From contig JAYKAV010002788.1 in assembly GCA_035582835.1 (NCBI GenBank), positions 3,589,049-3,653,048 on the forward strand: a stretch of DNA of 64,000 bases, given 5' to 3'. The position numbers were made by a program, and so were the translations under genes. This DNA is from Phoebastria nigripes (Eukaryota; Chordata; Aves; Procellariiformes; Diomedeidae). Positions 49,201-59,456 of this stretch are shown here, piece after piece. The notes under the pieces were generated by a model that was given only the letters and a program-made list of their open reading frames with translations, ran no database searches and was not told the DNA's origin. Each line of letters starts with the position of its first letter. Position 1 is the first letter of the stretch.

Positions 49201-52200
49201 CACCCCCAGTGTCCTCAGTCCCCACTGTAAAACTCCCGGATGAGCTTTGGAAATTGTCCAGGCCTCACATTACAAAAGGAAGGGGGAAAAAATCCAACAT
49301 CCAGTGGTACCTCCCCATTTGACCTAAAAGGGCAACTGCAGAGGTCAGCTTGACCCCAGGAGCATGAACAAGATACACAAGACAGGATAACATAGAGGCT
49401 GTCACTAAGACAACCTTCCCCTTAGCTTTAGCCACTCTTCTGAGCTTCTGCTGATGAGGAAAGGAGACCTGGGAGCCAAATTGTTCTATAAGTTTGGGAA
49501 AAAAAATCTTTCACAGCTTTTTCTTTGCCTTCCTTTCTGGCCTTATGATGAGGCCTAAGTCTCTGAGGGAGGCCTGTTTATTTGCCAAGGAATTGGGGAG
49601 TTTTGCGCCTCCCTTTATTCTTAACGAAAAGATAACGACCTTTTGGTGGGAAGATCCAAGCCTTGCCAAGAAATATGTTTTGGCAGCTCTCCAGAGGCAA
49701 TGACAGCTAGAGGCGAACAGACTCCCCTGGAGAATAAAAGGGTAGATGGAGCTATGTGACCCTGGACTTCAGTTTAGGCTTGGCAAATTCTTCGGATCTA
49801 TGAATCTGTGTTGTAAGCAAGGGTGTTTGCTACCCGTTTGACCCCAGAGGAGAAATTAGCAGCATGGGCACCACAGCACCCAGGCATGCAATGGGGTATG
49901 TCTGAAAGGCATCACTGTATTTTGTACACACATTCTCAGCTGGAGTGAAATTAGGCAGCTCAGGCACTCCCATCCCTGGCAAGCGTGGCTCCAAGCCAGC
50001 TGCAAAACCCAAGCAGAAACTCTTTGGTGCTTGGCTATCACTGAACTCCATATTGCTGTGACCACCAGGTAGTTCATATGTAACCTCCGTGCGTCTGCAC
50101 GAGCTGTGGGCACACCTTCGCGCTGTAGCACAGGCACAGCCTGCTGACTCCGTACACGGCCCCACAGTCATCCTGGCCTGGTGGTGTTCACAGGGTGCCT
50201 AACCCAGGCAGGCTGGGATTTCTGCTGCTCCTTGCCATCTTCAGGAGGTCCTGCTCAGAGCTCTCTGCAGAGAGCAAGATCCTAGTTCAGGGTCCATCTC
50301 TGGATGCATGTGTTGCTCAGAGATCCACGTATTGCTCTCCCAAAGGGACCATGAACTCATATTTAAATGGGGAGAGGCATCTGTTTCCCCATCAGCGGTC
50401 GGGTTTGACATTTTCACTCCTGCTGGTTTCCAAAGTGCAGCTGAGAGCGTAGGTAATCACAATGGACAATGCTTCTCTCTTTAACAGACCGTGACCTGGG
50501 CCGCTTCCTGGAGAAGCATATGGCTCGGCAGACTTTTGCTTCCAGGGATCCCCAGAGATCCCAGAGAGCTGCTGGAAATGTCAGTCATTCCCTGAAATTC
50601 AGCCTCCAGGCTTCACCACAGGAAGTGAAGATATTTTGCTCAGCCCTGCAGCTCCTCATGCATCTTTATCCAGCAATTTCACGTGGAGGTACAGGACAGT
50701 TCCTGCCAGACTTACCCCCTGCCTTTGGCCAAAGAACAAAGGTCAAGCAAATAATACCAGGTTACTGAAGTGAGTGACACATAATCAACAGAATAGGTGT
50801 AAGGACTGTATCCTGAGAGATCTGGGTTGCCTCTGCTCCTCACCAATTGCCTTCACTCACAGCCCATTTTGAAATCTTTACAAGCCCTCAGCAGTCACAG
50901 ATCAGTTACCTAAACTCTGTTTTCTGAACTTTTCTTGTTATCTTTGGACAGCTGGGTCTGTTAAAATAGGCCTATTAACAGTTTGCAGAGCGATTTAGCT
51001 AATCTCAGAAGAGTATGTGTGAATCTAATGGCCAGATATAACGGCTTGACAGATCAATAAGACACATTCCAACTCTGCAGAGTCTAGACTTCCTGGGGAG
51101 GGGTGGCTGGATTTTTATAGCAAAGTCGTGAAAGAGTTATGTGTGTGTTTGTGCAAGAGGGAAAGGAAAGGAGCAGAGAAGGGGTGATGTATTCAGCCAG
51201 AAAACATTTTGAAGTGCCTGAAGAAGTTTTGTTCTGGATCAAGACATCCTAGAGAGCCCATTGTAAATGCTTCTGCTCTCTAATTTCAGCGGAACTATAC
51301 TTCTGTGAAGCTGAGAGGCGTTGCAGATCCACATTGGGTGGGTATATGAAACTGGATGCACACGTGCATATGCCTGTGTTGCAAGCACATAGGCATGCAT
51401 GTCACACTGTGGGGAGCTTGTTGCACACACATATAATAGCATTTGGACCCACTGAAGTCCCTGGGACAAATGGGTTTTGCAGCTGTGTGTTTCCAACGAC
51501 AGCGTGCGGAGGGAGGTACCTGACGATTCAGAGACAACTGATGGATACCTGCACCACCTGTGTGTACTTCAGCAGAGAAGAGAGACCATAACAGATTTCC
51601 AGCCACATCTTTTGTCACTCTGTTGCCTATTCCAGCAGTGTGACTGCTCTCAAAGATTGTGCCCATTTCTGTAAATAAACTCTGATAAGGGCCTAGCCCC
51701 CAGCTGGCGTAACGGAAGACCATGCAGTGGTGCTAACTTACAGCAGCTGAGAATTTGCCTCAGTGTCTCCCAGCCCAAAACAAGACTCTATAAAAAGATG
51801 GTTTCTCAAGTTCAGCTGTGGTGCAAAAAGCCCTATTCCTACAAGAAGGGACTAACCGGGTGGCTCACAGCAGCGATGCTCCTGCTAACGTGCCTAGGAG
51901 ACAGTAGCATGGCTATGCTACAGCCTTCTCCCTCCACTTCCCTCCAGCAGTCCAGGTGCAGCCGACACTGACGTGCTGGTGATAATTCTGGCAGCACTTT
52001 GGCCCACATGGATTTGCTCTGGCCAACCCTAGAAAAATGAGTCTGAGAAATCCTTTGCACACACAGAAAGCTCTCCTTCCTGCAGACCACAGAAGGCCGT
52101 GTCTTCCTTATAATATTTTCTGCTTTCCTTGCCTCTCTCTTGTTCCCTTCATATTTGCCCAGTAGGTCCTAAGCAGAGGTTTACCACAATGTTCAGCAGA

Positions 52201-53254
52201 AGATGCTGGTGCCACTTCGTGACAGAAAATCCTGGCTGCTCTGCTGCCTGTGGAAAGCTTGGTTTGGTCTGTCTCTACCTTGGCACAAATCACTTATTTG
52301 CTCTGCTTCTGCAGAGACTGCACAGCTTCATGCTTTACCCTCCAAGTCACTCAGTATACACTTAGCAGCAGGGATGAAAGAGGCTTCAGGAAATAGCATG
52401 CTGAGATGTGAGGCCTCCCAGGCCTCCAATCAACCCCCCTGAAGTGGAAATGCATAGGGCTAAAGACCAAATTCTAATTATAACAGCAGATCTGCAGTCA
52501 TTCCCAATTATGTCATGCTCTTCAACGAGGAATTAAACAAGTTATAAAACGGGTGCACTATCTTATTCTTCCCTCTAGCATTAATAGTGTGATGTTGTAA
52601 AAACATGGCAATATCTAAACAACATGTGAAGGGAACATTAAAGTGGCATGTGAATGACAGAGGAAAACAGTATTAGCGTGATAGACACATCCTTTCTTCC
52701 TCCACAGGCGTGATTTACTACTGAATTACGCTAGGTTTAGGCTATAGCAACGCCTCAGATTGCAGTGGGGATAATTCCCTAACAAAATCTGATGGCTGGA
52801 ATCTGGGAAACTGCAAAGATTACAATGTGACATAAAAGAAGATTTTGCGCTTAAGAACAAGGATCAGTGATTATGTTACCAGCAAGTGTCATGAGTCGGT
52901 CAGTTTGCATCTTTGGACCGAGACTGAGCAACTTTCCAGGACACAGAACCTGAAAGCGTACCTCAAACATAATTTTCATATTCAGAATCAAAATTNCTGG
53001 GAAAAAGAATGATATCATGGTCAAATAATAATAAAATCACAGTTGTCCCTTCCAGGCTGAGAGTTTATGAAACTCGTAAAAACTAGTCCCACAGAGGTGA
53101 AATGGGACAGGTTGTAATTGCATGAGCACAGATTGAGCCCTGCAGTCTCAATAGCTATTCCTCCAGAAGCCTTCGTTAGCACTTTCACATCTGCGCATCT
53201 TGGTGTGCAGCTCTTTAGGTTAACTATACATGGGTGATACCTCCCTCCCTGTGG
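46243..53254. other. Non-coding interval
   Basis: No exon or confidently named repeat. A 17-base A run occurs at 47518-47534, without a recognisable retrocopy upstream. Alternating purine-pyrimidine DNA is present at 51340-51430. AT-rich possible regulatory sequence lies at 52460-52700. Frames are at most 146 codons and domain-free. Confidence 0.45.
47518..47534 (+). repeat. A17 homopolymer
   Basis: Seventeen consecutive A. Could be the tail of a decayed retroposon, but no source gene or SINE body is recognisable in the preceding few hundred bases and no flanking target duplication was seen. Confidence 0.8.
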
Positions 53255-53389
53255 CCTGATTCCTTCACTGCCTTCTCCGTTATGCAGTCATTTCCATCTG
53301 TGCAAAGTGTGTGGCATTTTACACTTACTTCACTTTCTCTTCAGTCAGGTGTAAATGGCTGCAAGAGGTGCAAAACAGAGTGGAGCTGG
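53255..53389. mobile_element. Palindromic MITE-like element with 43-45 bp arms
   Basis: The left arm 53255-53299 and right arm 53347-53389 are clear inverted copies. TGCAGTCATTTCCATCT on the left (53283-53299) corresponds to the reverse of AGGTGTAAATGGCTGCA on the right (53347-53363). The outer parts pair as CCTGATTCC against the reverse of GGAGCTGG. The 47-bp centre holds CATTTTACAC. The words match a palindromic family I remember from turtle and crocodilian genomes ('TGCAGTCATTTACACC ... GTGCAAAGTGG'). It has no open frame and is non-autonomous. Target duplications were not identified. Confidence 0.7.
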
Positions 53390-54860
53390 GGGGAAGAATA
53401 AGAAAAATAGCCTGTGAGAAGGTTATTTCTCTCCATAAAATCTGCTTCTTGCCTCTAGCATTGTAGCTGGAATATGACTGAGAAAATGTCACCGGAATAT
53501 TCCTACTAGTTCACTATATGTTTGTACAGTAGAATACTAATAAATAATATTTGTTACACTGTACCCGAAAGAAGCCCTGAATGTGATTTGTAAAGTGATA
53601 TTAAAGAGATTCAGAAAGGCAGAGAATTCAGGCTGAGGAAAATGTCTCACACATGAGCAAACAACAGAGCACGATTACAATGGAAAAAAATTGTACTCCT
53701 ATAACTGCAGTAGCAACAGCAAATTGCAAAGGACAGAGCACTTTGCTTTACACACATCAAACCTTTTTGCAGTTAACCTCTCCTATCAACTGTCAATTGA
53801 AGGGATTAGTCACCTCTGCTCAAATACTCATTTCACATAATCTTCCCTCTCAAGCACTTTTTACCATGCAAAGTATTTCACAGAGCAGTGCAACAGACAA
53901 CATACGAGTTTGCAGTGAAACATTTTTTTTTGGCAGTGCAGAATGTCTGAAAAGGCCATTAAAGCGTTTCTTTTTAGTCTTTTAGGTGGGAGCAGACAAA
54001 CTGTGACAACACACTATCTCTTGTAACAACAGGATACTGAGCATTACTCTATCTGAGCGCCTGAGCGACTGTGATATCCGGGGGCCACGTTTACATACTG
54101 TGCCTGCTGCAGCTCTGCTCAAATCGGCAGGGTCATTCAGACCGCAAAATGCCCGAGTCAGAATCTGGCCCGCTGGGGCTGTGCTGTCCTCCAGCATCAT
54201 CTGCTCTCCCTCTGCCTGGTACAGGGTACATGGATGGGTGTAATTCTTCCTCCTGCTTCCTTTTTTCTATTGCCAAAAGAAATGCCTAAAGGGTCTCCAC
54301 AGCATCAAGGTCTCTGAGATGCTTTTGGCTTGATATAGGGGCAGATTCCTATATTGCAGTGCAACTTCTAGCGTGTCTTTAAAACATTTCTTATCCAGAC
54401 AAGAGGCTGCAATGGATAAGGAGTTACTTCGGGGCGAAGGGGCCTGCTATGACAGCTTAATCAAACTTAAACCTGTCCCTAGCTGCCCTTCCTTCCCAGG
54501 AGACCCACAGGGATTATGGGGTGGATTCAGTATTTTGTCAATGAATTGCTCCCTGGAGGCAGGTTAGGCAAGGGGCTTCTGTGTGCATATAAACACTGCA
54601 AAATATGCAGCATCAGGCCTCCCGTGCCTGCAGAGATCGATCCTCCTGCACATGGGCGGCATGTGTGATGGGTCACACCATGAGAGAGGCACCTCGGCAC
54701 ACACCTTCCTGCCCCCAGTGGGTGACCCACCCAGCTGGGGACACTGCACACCCCTGCAATCTTTATTTTCAAGGGAAATAAAGAAGAAAAATATTAAGGT
54801 ACTTAGCTATAAAAACAATACAGGACCAGATTTATCTTTCAGTTTTGCACTGCCTACAGT
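53390..54860. other. Non-coding interval
   Basis: Contains a T run at 53923-53931 and nothing recognised as a gene or repeat. The 110-codon frame at 53653-53985 has no domain. Confidence 0.5.
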
Positions 54861-56065
54861 TTAAGGCCAGAAGGGACTATCAGACAGACCGTTCGGTCTG
54901 ACACCTTGCATATATAACACAGGTCATTTAATTTTAACCACTTTTCCCTGCACTGAACCCAAGAACTTGAGTATTCAAAAGGCAGTTCAGTCTTGATCTG
55001 GAGCCATCAAAACATGGAGAATCCACCACATTCATTAATCATCTTCTCTGTTAAAAACGTGAGCCTTCTGTCAGGTGCATTGATTTGGCTTTGATTCTCA
55101 GCCATTGTTTCTCATTTTGTCTTGCTTTGCCAAGTTAAGTAACCCTTTAGGGTCTGCCATTTTATCCCTGTGAAGTTACTTATAAATTTTAATTCAGGCA
55201 CCATTCCGTCTCCTTTCTGACAAGCTAACCTCCGAGTCTCTCCCTGGAAGTCATTTCCTCCGGCCTGTGAATCACTTTGTAACTGCTTTCTCCACACTCT
55301 AATTTTTTCAACGTGAATTTTAAAGCATGGACACTAAAAGTGTACGCTTTTCCCGTTTGGGTTTCCCACATGTTGAGTGGTATGAATTACACTCCCCTCC
55401 TCCCTCTCTTCTTATCAGCTGAATCACATATCAGCTTTTCCATTATTTCACTCCAGACTGATGTCAGGCTAACCGGCATAGAGAAACCCAACTCATCCGC
55501 TCCCCTTTTTGGAATTACTGGCATAAAATTAGCCTTTGCCCAGTTCCCTGGGGGAGTTCCAGCATCCAGGAATTGCTCAGCATTAGTACCGGTGGGCTCA
55601 TGATCCCTGGTCCTTTAGAGCCCTGGCCCATAACTTCTCTGGAGGTACGGATACAACTATTTTTCTCCCTCTCAAAGGTTATTCAACAGTCGCTCTGCTT
55701 ACTAATGGAAAGTATTTTCTGTCCTCATTTAAAATGAGTATATAAATAATTTGTTTCCAACTGCAAAACAGAAATATTTATCCAACGCATCCGCCTTTCC
55801 CCATCACTGACAATTTCCTCATCCCCACCTAATCACATATCCCATCACCAGAGGCTCTTTTCTTTCTCTAAGAGCAAAATTTTTGCTCTTAATTTGCTTT
55901 TTTCCCTGGTATCTGTAGCTTCCCTGAGCAGTTTCCTACATTTCATGCGTCTCATTTACTATTTCTTGCAGTCTCTCTCCCTTTTTTCTGCTTGTTATAC
56001 ACCTGAGAGAAGAGAATACTTTTACATATTGCTTTCACCGCACCTCTGATCCAGCATTTGAGGTA
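54861..56065 (-). mobile_element. CR1 LINE relic with internal deletion, antisense
   Basis: On the plus strand the copy begins with the antisense 3' end, TTAAGGCCAGAAGGGACTAT (54861-54880), typical of turtle and archosaur CR1. It continues through GGAGAATCCACCACATTC (55018-55035) and GTTACTTATAAATTTTAATTCA-type sequence near 55166-55187. Near 55330-55365 it jumps to the reverse transcriptase region. On the minus strand PVSLTSV is read from 55476 down to 55456, matching the family's RPVSLTSI block. The plus strand then runs through the upstream part of the polymerase to about 56065. The element is truncated and full of stops, hence immobile. Boundaries are approximate. Confidence 0.85.
54885..54900. 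repeat. 16-bp inverted repeat within the CR1 3' end
   Basis: CAGACCG at 54885-54891 is the reverse complement of CGGTCTG at 54894-54900, with a TT spacer. It lies where CR1 copies usually read 'GATCATCTAGTCTGACC', so it probably arose by mutation in the relic rather than as a separate feature. Confidence 0.7.
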
Positions 56066-56460
56066 GTTAGCATCTTCTAGGTTTTAAAATGTGAGTGTAT
56101 TCAGTCCCAGGGAGTCAGGACTGAAAACAACACTTACTCTGCTTAGAAAACAACAGAGGATATAAACCACATCAATGACTGATTACTAATATTCAATTAT
56201 TTTTGTTATTTAGTTACAATATTGTTTACTATTTTATAATAGTTTAATGTTGAATAATTTTACACTGCAGCTCAGTATTTTCATTTCTCTCTGCTGAACC
56301 TCTACTACCCAAAACAGTTAAGTCTAGCTCAAAATGCAGATCTGTCATTTTTGGTCGCACTCCCTACTGTGGCATCGCTGGGGCAGGGGCTGACAGCCCC
56401 ACGGGGCTGAGGTGGGCTCCTGGGCCATGGGCAGGGTGGGGCCCCATAACCTGCCTGGGA
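56066..56460. other. Non-coding interval
   Basis: AT-rich up to 56330, including TTTATAATAG and TTAATGTTGAATAATTTT near 56233-56260, then abruptly GC-rich from 56370. No exon recognised. Confidence 0.5.
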
Positions 56461-56510
56461 GACGATTTTATTTTTTTATAACGACAGTTGATTACAGTAA
56501 TTAACGTCAT
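56461..56510. promoter_or_regulatory. AT-rich homeodomain/CRE-like core inside GC-rich DNA
   Basis: A 50-bp AT-rich core carries GATTACA (56490-56496) and TAATTAACGTCAT (56498-56510). The latter joins a TAATTA homeodomain core to an ACGTCA CRE/ATF half-site. GC-rich, CpG-bearing DNA flanks it on both sides (56370-56460 and 56515-56650). The abrupt composition change and dense motifs are seen directly; regulatory role is inferred. Confidence 0.35.
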
Positions 56511-57399
56511 GGCACCCCTCCCGGGAGGCGCACTGCTTCCCCGCAGGCAGGATGGCAGGCAGGGTGGCAAACCGGCCCCGGGAGCCATGCTGCAATGGTG
56601 GTGCTGCCGCCGGGCTGCGCCAGGGCTCACCTGCAGCTTCCCCTGCAGGCCTGCCCGGCCTGCATTGCCCTAACAGCGAGCCTGCTCGCTCTTCTTTCTA
56701 TGGCTGCATGAGTTTTATTCTTCTGGCCTGTAGCCGCACNGGTCAGGCCTGAGAGCAGTGTCCCTGTTGTGAGGCTGCCCCGCTCCCCCTGGTTTCGGCT
56801 GCCAAAATCAGCCCCAGCTGAGGGGTGTGCCTGGCCCCTGGCTTCCCATGCGGGCCGTGTCGGTGAAGCCTCTCTAAATTTCAAGAGGAAGCAATGTAGA
56901 GCTGCATTAGCCTGGGTTGGGAGAGCATTGCAGATGCCTCCTTGGCAACAGCCAAACAATATGTTTCTTAATTTCCACTGGAGCGAGTTAAAAATGGTTC
57001 TGTAGATCCCTGGTAGATGAGGGTGTTTATTTTTAGTTTGGATGACCAAGCCTCAATGGTCAAGATGCTTTAGCCAAGCTTTCCGAGACCGCAGGGAATT
57101 TCAGGCTTGAGGGTTTTTCTCTGAGTCATCTCTGGTGCTCCCCGTTTCCAGCAATTTCTGTTTGGTCACTCCTGCGAGGAAAGGCCAGGGCAGCTATGTG
57201 CTATTTCAGGAGTAAACCAACCATTACCACAACACGTGATGGGCAAGCCCTGAGGCCACAGGCTTTGTTATGAAATCAGAAATGAGGTAGTCAAATTTTA
57301 GATGAAATTAAAAAAAAAACAACACATGTAAAAACCCCAAATTTCCACGGCAGTAAACGATCCGTTCCTTATTTATAAAAGCAGCATTTCTGAAGACTC
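56511..57399. other. GC-rich then mixed non-coding interval
   Basis: CpGs are frequent up to about 56630, without an identifiable start site. The minus frame 56627-57049 (140 codons, crossed by an N) has no domain. From 57.0 kb the DNA becomes ordinary, with an A run at 57309-57317. Confidence 0.45.
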
Positions 57400-57660
57400 A
57401 CGGAGATTATTCTCTTTCAGCATAATTTTGTTTAATCAGGCTTTGAATTAATTAACGTAATTAGTCACTATGGGGGGGATAACTCGGACTGATTTTATGG
57501 AGCCTTTTGTTGTGCTAGTTCAGGTCTTACAGCTTGATTTAAACGTGGCTGGAGGGGCTTATTTACAAGAGTGATTAATGCTGCATAAAATTGATTACAA
57601 CCTAATTTTAGCTGCAAAACCACATTTCTGCTCGCTTTCGTCATGAGTAACTGCAGTGAC
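57400..57660. promoter_or_regulatory. Enhancer-like cluster of homeodomain motifs
   Basis: Within 260 bp I see TTAATTAA (57448-57455), TAATTAG (57458-57464), GATTAATG (57573-57580), GCATAAAATTGATTACA (57583-57599) and CCTAATTTTA (57601-57610). There are also TTTAATCAGG (57431-57440) and TTATTTAC (57559-57566, forkhead-like). The stretch has almost no CpG, no repeat match and no open frame. This density of TAAT and GATTA cores is typical of deeply conserved developmental enhancers. Conservation cannot be tested from one sequence, and AT richness alone yields some of these words. Confidence 0.4.
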
Positions 57661-59231
57661 TTCAGACCAAAAGCAGGTTGGCTTACGGTTGAATAGCAAC
57701 GATGGCACTGGTGGCCCGCAGCCCTCACCATCGGGGATGGCAAAATCCAGGCTGGCTCACACTGCTGAGGAGCCTTGAGCCAGACTGGGGTGACTGTGAG
57801 GGGACAACGCTTTGCCTGCAGATGGAGAGAGAAAAATCTGGCAAATCCTCTTTACCAACCGAGAAATAAGCGTGCGGTTTTTATTCGGTTGACTTCTCTA
57901 CTTAAGCATCTGCCTGCTGCTTGTGTCCCTTTTTCTACAACACTAAACACAGAAGAGGCCTAGCCTTGAAAATTCCCACTCTTAACTTTTCTTATCAATA
58001 AAGTCAAAAGAATTTCAAAGATTGGCGGGCTGCTGAGCTGCCGTGTGCATGTAAGTGCATACAAAATGCACGTATGTATGTGTGCAATGGTTAGAAAGCA
58101 TGGGACAGATCCTGACACGCGAAGCCACAATGAGTAGTACCTGAGCCTACAAAGGGTCCCAGCCAATGGACCTATTTCAGAAATAAGCGACTATGCAAAG
58201 TGTCTGGCACTCTGCACTGATCTTTTAGGTGACTTATATTTTTCTATTAATAATAGTACCATCAGAATACAATAAAAATCTAATTTGAATTGTATGGCCC
58301 TGGATATTNTTAAATAAAGCCGATGTGAAGTTTCTAAACAAGATATCCTTGAGGTTTGGCTTTGAAAAAGAAGGAAGACATTTCACACAGCCAATGACAT
58401 CTAATTTTTTCAAAGGCTTAGCTCGACATTTCCAAGAAAAACAGTTCTTNTCTGATGAAAGGCTGCACAGAAAGAAATGTCATGTGGAAAGGAGGAGTTT
58501 GGATTTGTTTGGGGTTTATTTTCATAAAAAGGAAGAAGTGAGGATGGTGAAAGGAAACAAAAAACTCAAAATTTAACAAAGATGTAGCATGTCTCTCTAA
58601 TGTCTGGCATAAAATTACCACAAAAACTGTATTAATTCATGTCCCTGAAATCAGCTCCTGCAGCAAATAAGATTCTCCTCCTTTTCCAATAAATTATCTG
58701 TATGCCTGCAACTTTCCAGTCTAGTAAATGAGGGGTGGTTTTTTTGGTTTTTTCTTCCTTTTATGCTAGTTCAAGACAAGGGNCCTTGCCACCACACAAT
58801 TTGAGGACAAAGTAGCAGGAAAAGTGCCAGCCTTCTGTATTGGTAGAGCTTCTGCCCACACGCCTGACACCAACTACACGCACGAAAGTAANTGAGGAGT
58901 CTGCAAGCTTGCAAGCCGACAGGCTCATTTCGGCAGCCCACCACAGCATGCTGAGATATCTGGATATCTGCCTCTAGCTGTGGGACACTCGCCCAGAGGC
59001 TGTCGCCTTGCCCATGACTTGGAAGGGAAAGTGCACGCACGTGTGGGGTGTACCAGCATGCCAGGCGCATGAGGTGTGTGCCCAGCTGGGTCTCGCNCGT
59101 TGATGCCAACAGGAAACTGTACGTTTATTTGTATCGGGGGAGAAGGAGGAAGAGCAGAAAGGATCAGCTCCCCGAGCACTTGCCAAGCCATCCATGAGCG
59201 CCATGTGCTGTCTGCATTTCTCATTGGATCA
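57661..59231. other. Non-coding interval
   Basis: Contains five of the window's isolated N positions (58309, 58450, 58783, 58892, 59097). No exon or repeat family recognised. An alternating purine-pyrimidine patch lies near 58045-58085. Confidence 0.5.
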
Positions 59232-59456
59232 ATTAGAACTAGGGCTGGATGAATATTATTTGCCAAATACATTATTTAGCAAATGTTGATCTTCTTTACT
59301 GAATATGCTATTTGACTGATCATTTCTGTAGAAGCCTACCAGCTCTAGCACCATTCAAATACTATTCGTTGAATAATTTATGAGATGAACAAAGACAAAA
59401 TGTGTTGAATAATTTATTCAAAGAAAAATTGCTTCCAGTATTTGGTTAGCTCTAAT
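59232..59456. mobile_element. Possible palindromic DNA transposon relic
   Basis: ATTAGAACTA at 59232-59241 and TAGCTCTAAT at 59447-59456 form terminal inverted repeats matching at 9 of 10 bases. The interior is AT-rich and partly self-complementary (TTTGCCAAATACATTATTT; CAAATACTATTCG). GTTGAATAATTTAT is repeated exactly at 59368-59381 and 59404-59417. The layout recalls non-autonomous palindromic elements of sauropsids that begin 'TAGAGCTGG'. No target duplication or transposase was found, and it may be only AT-rich DNA with chance symmetry. Confidence 0.4.

Noticed and set aside
51400..51510. ACCCACTGAAGTCCCTGGG centre resembling a palindromic repeat
   Set aside because: The centre is suggestive, but the outer arms do not pair convincingly and the flanks are alternating TG/CA DNA.
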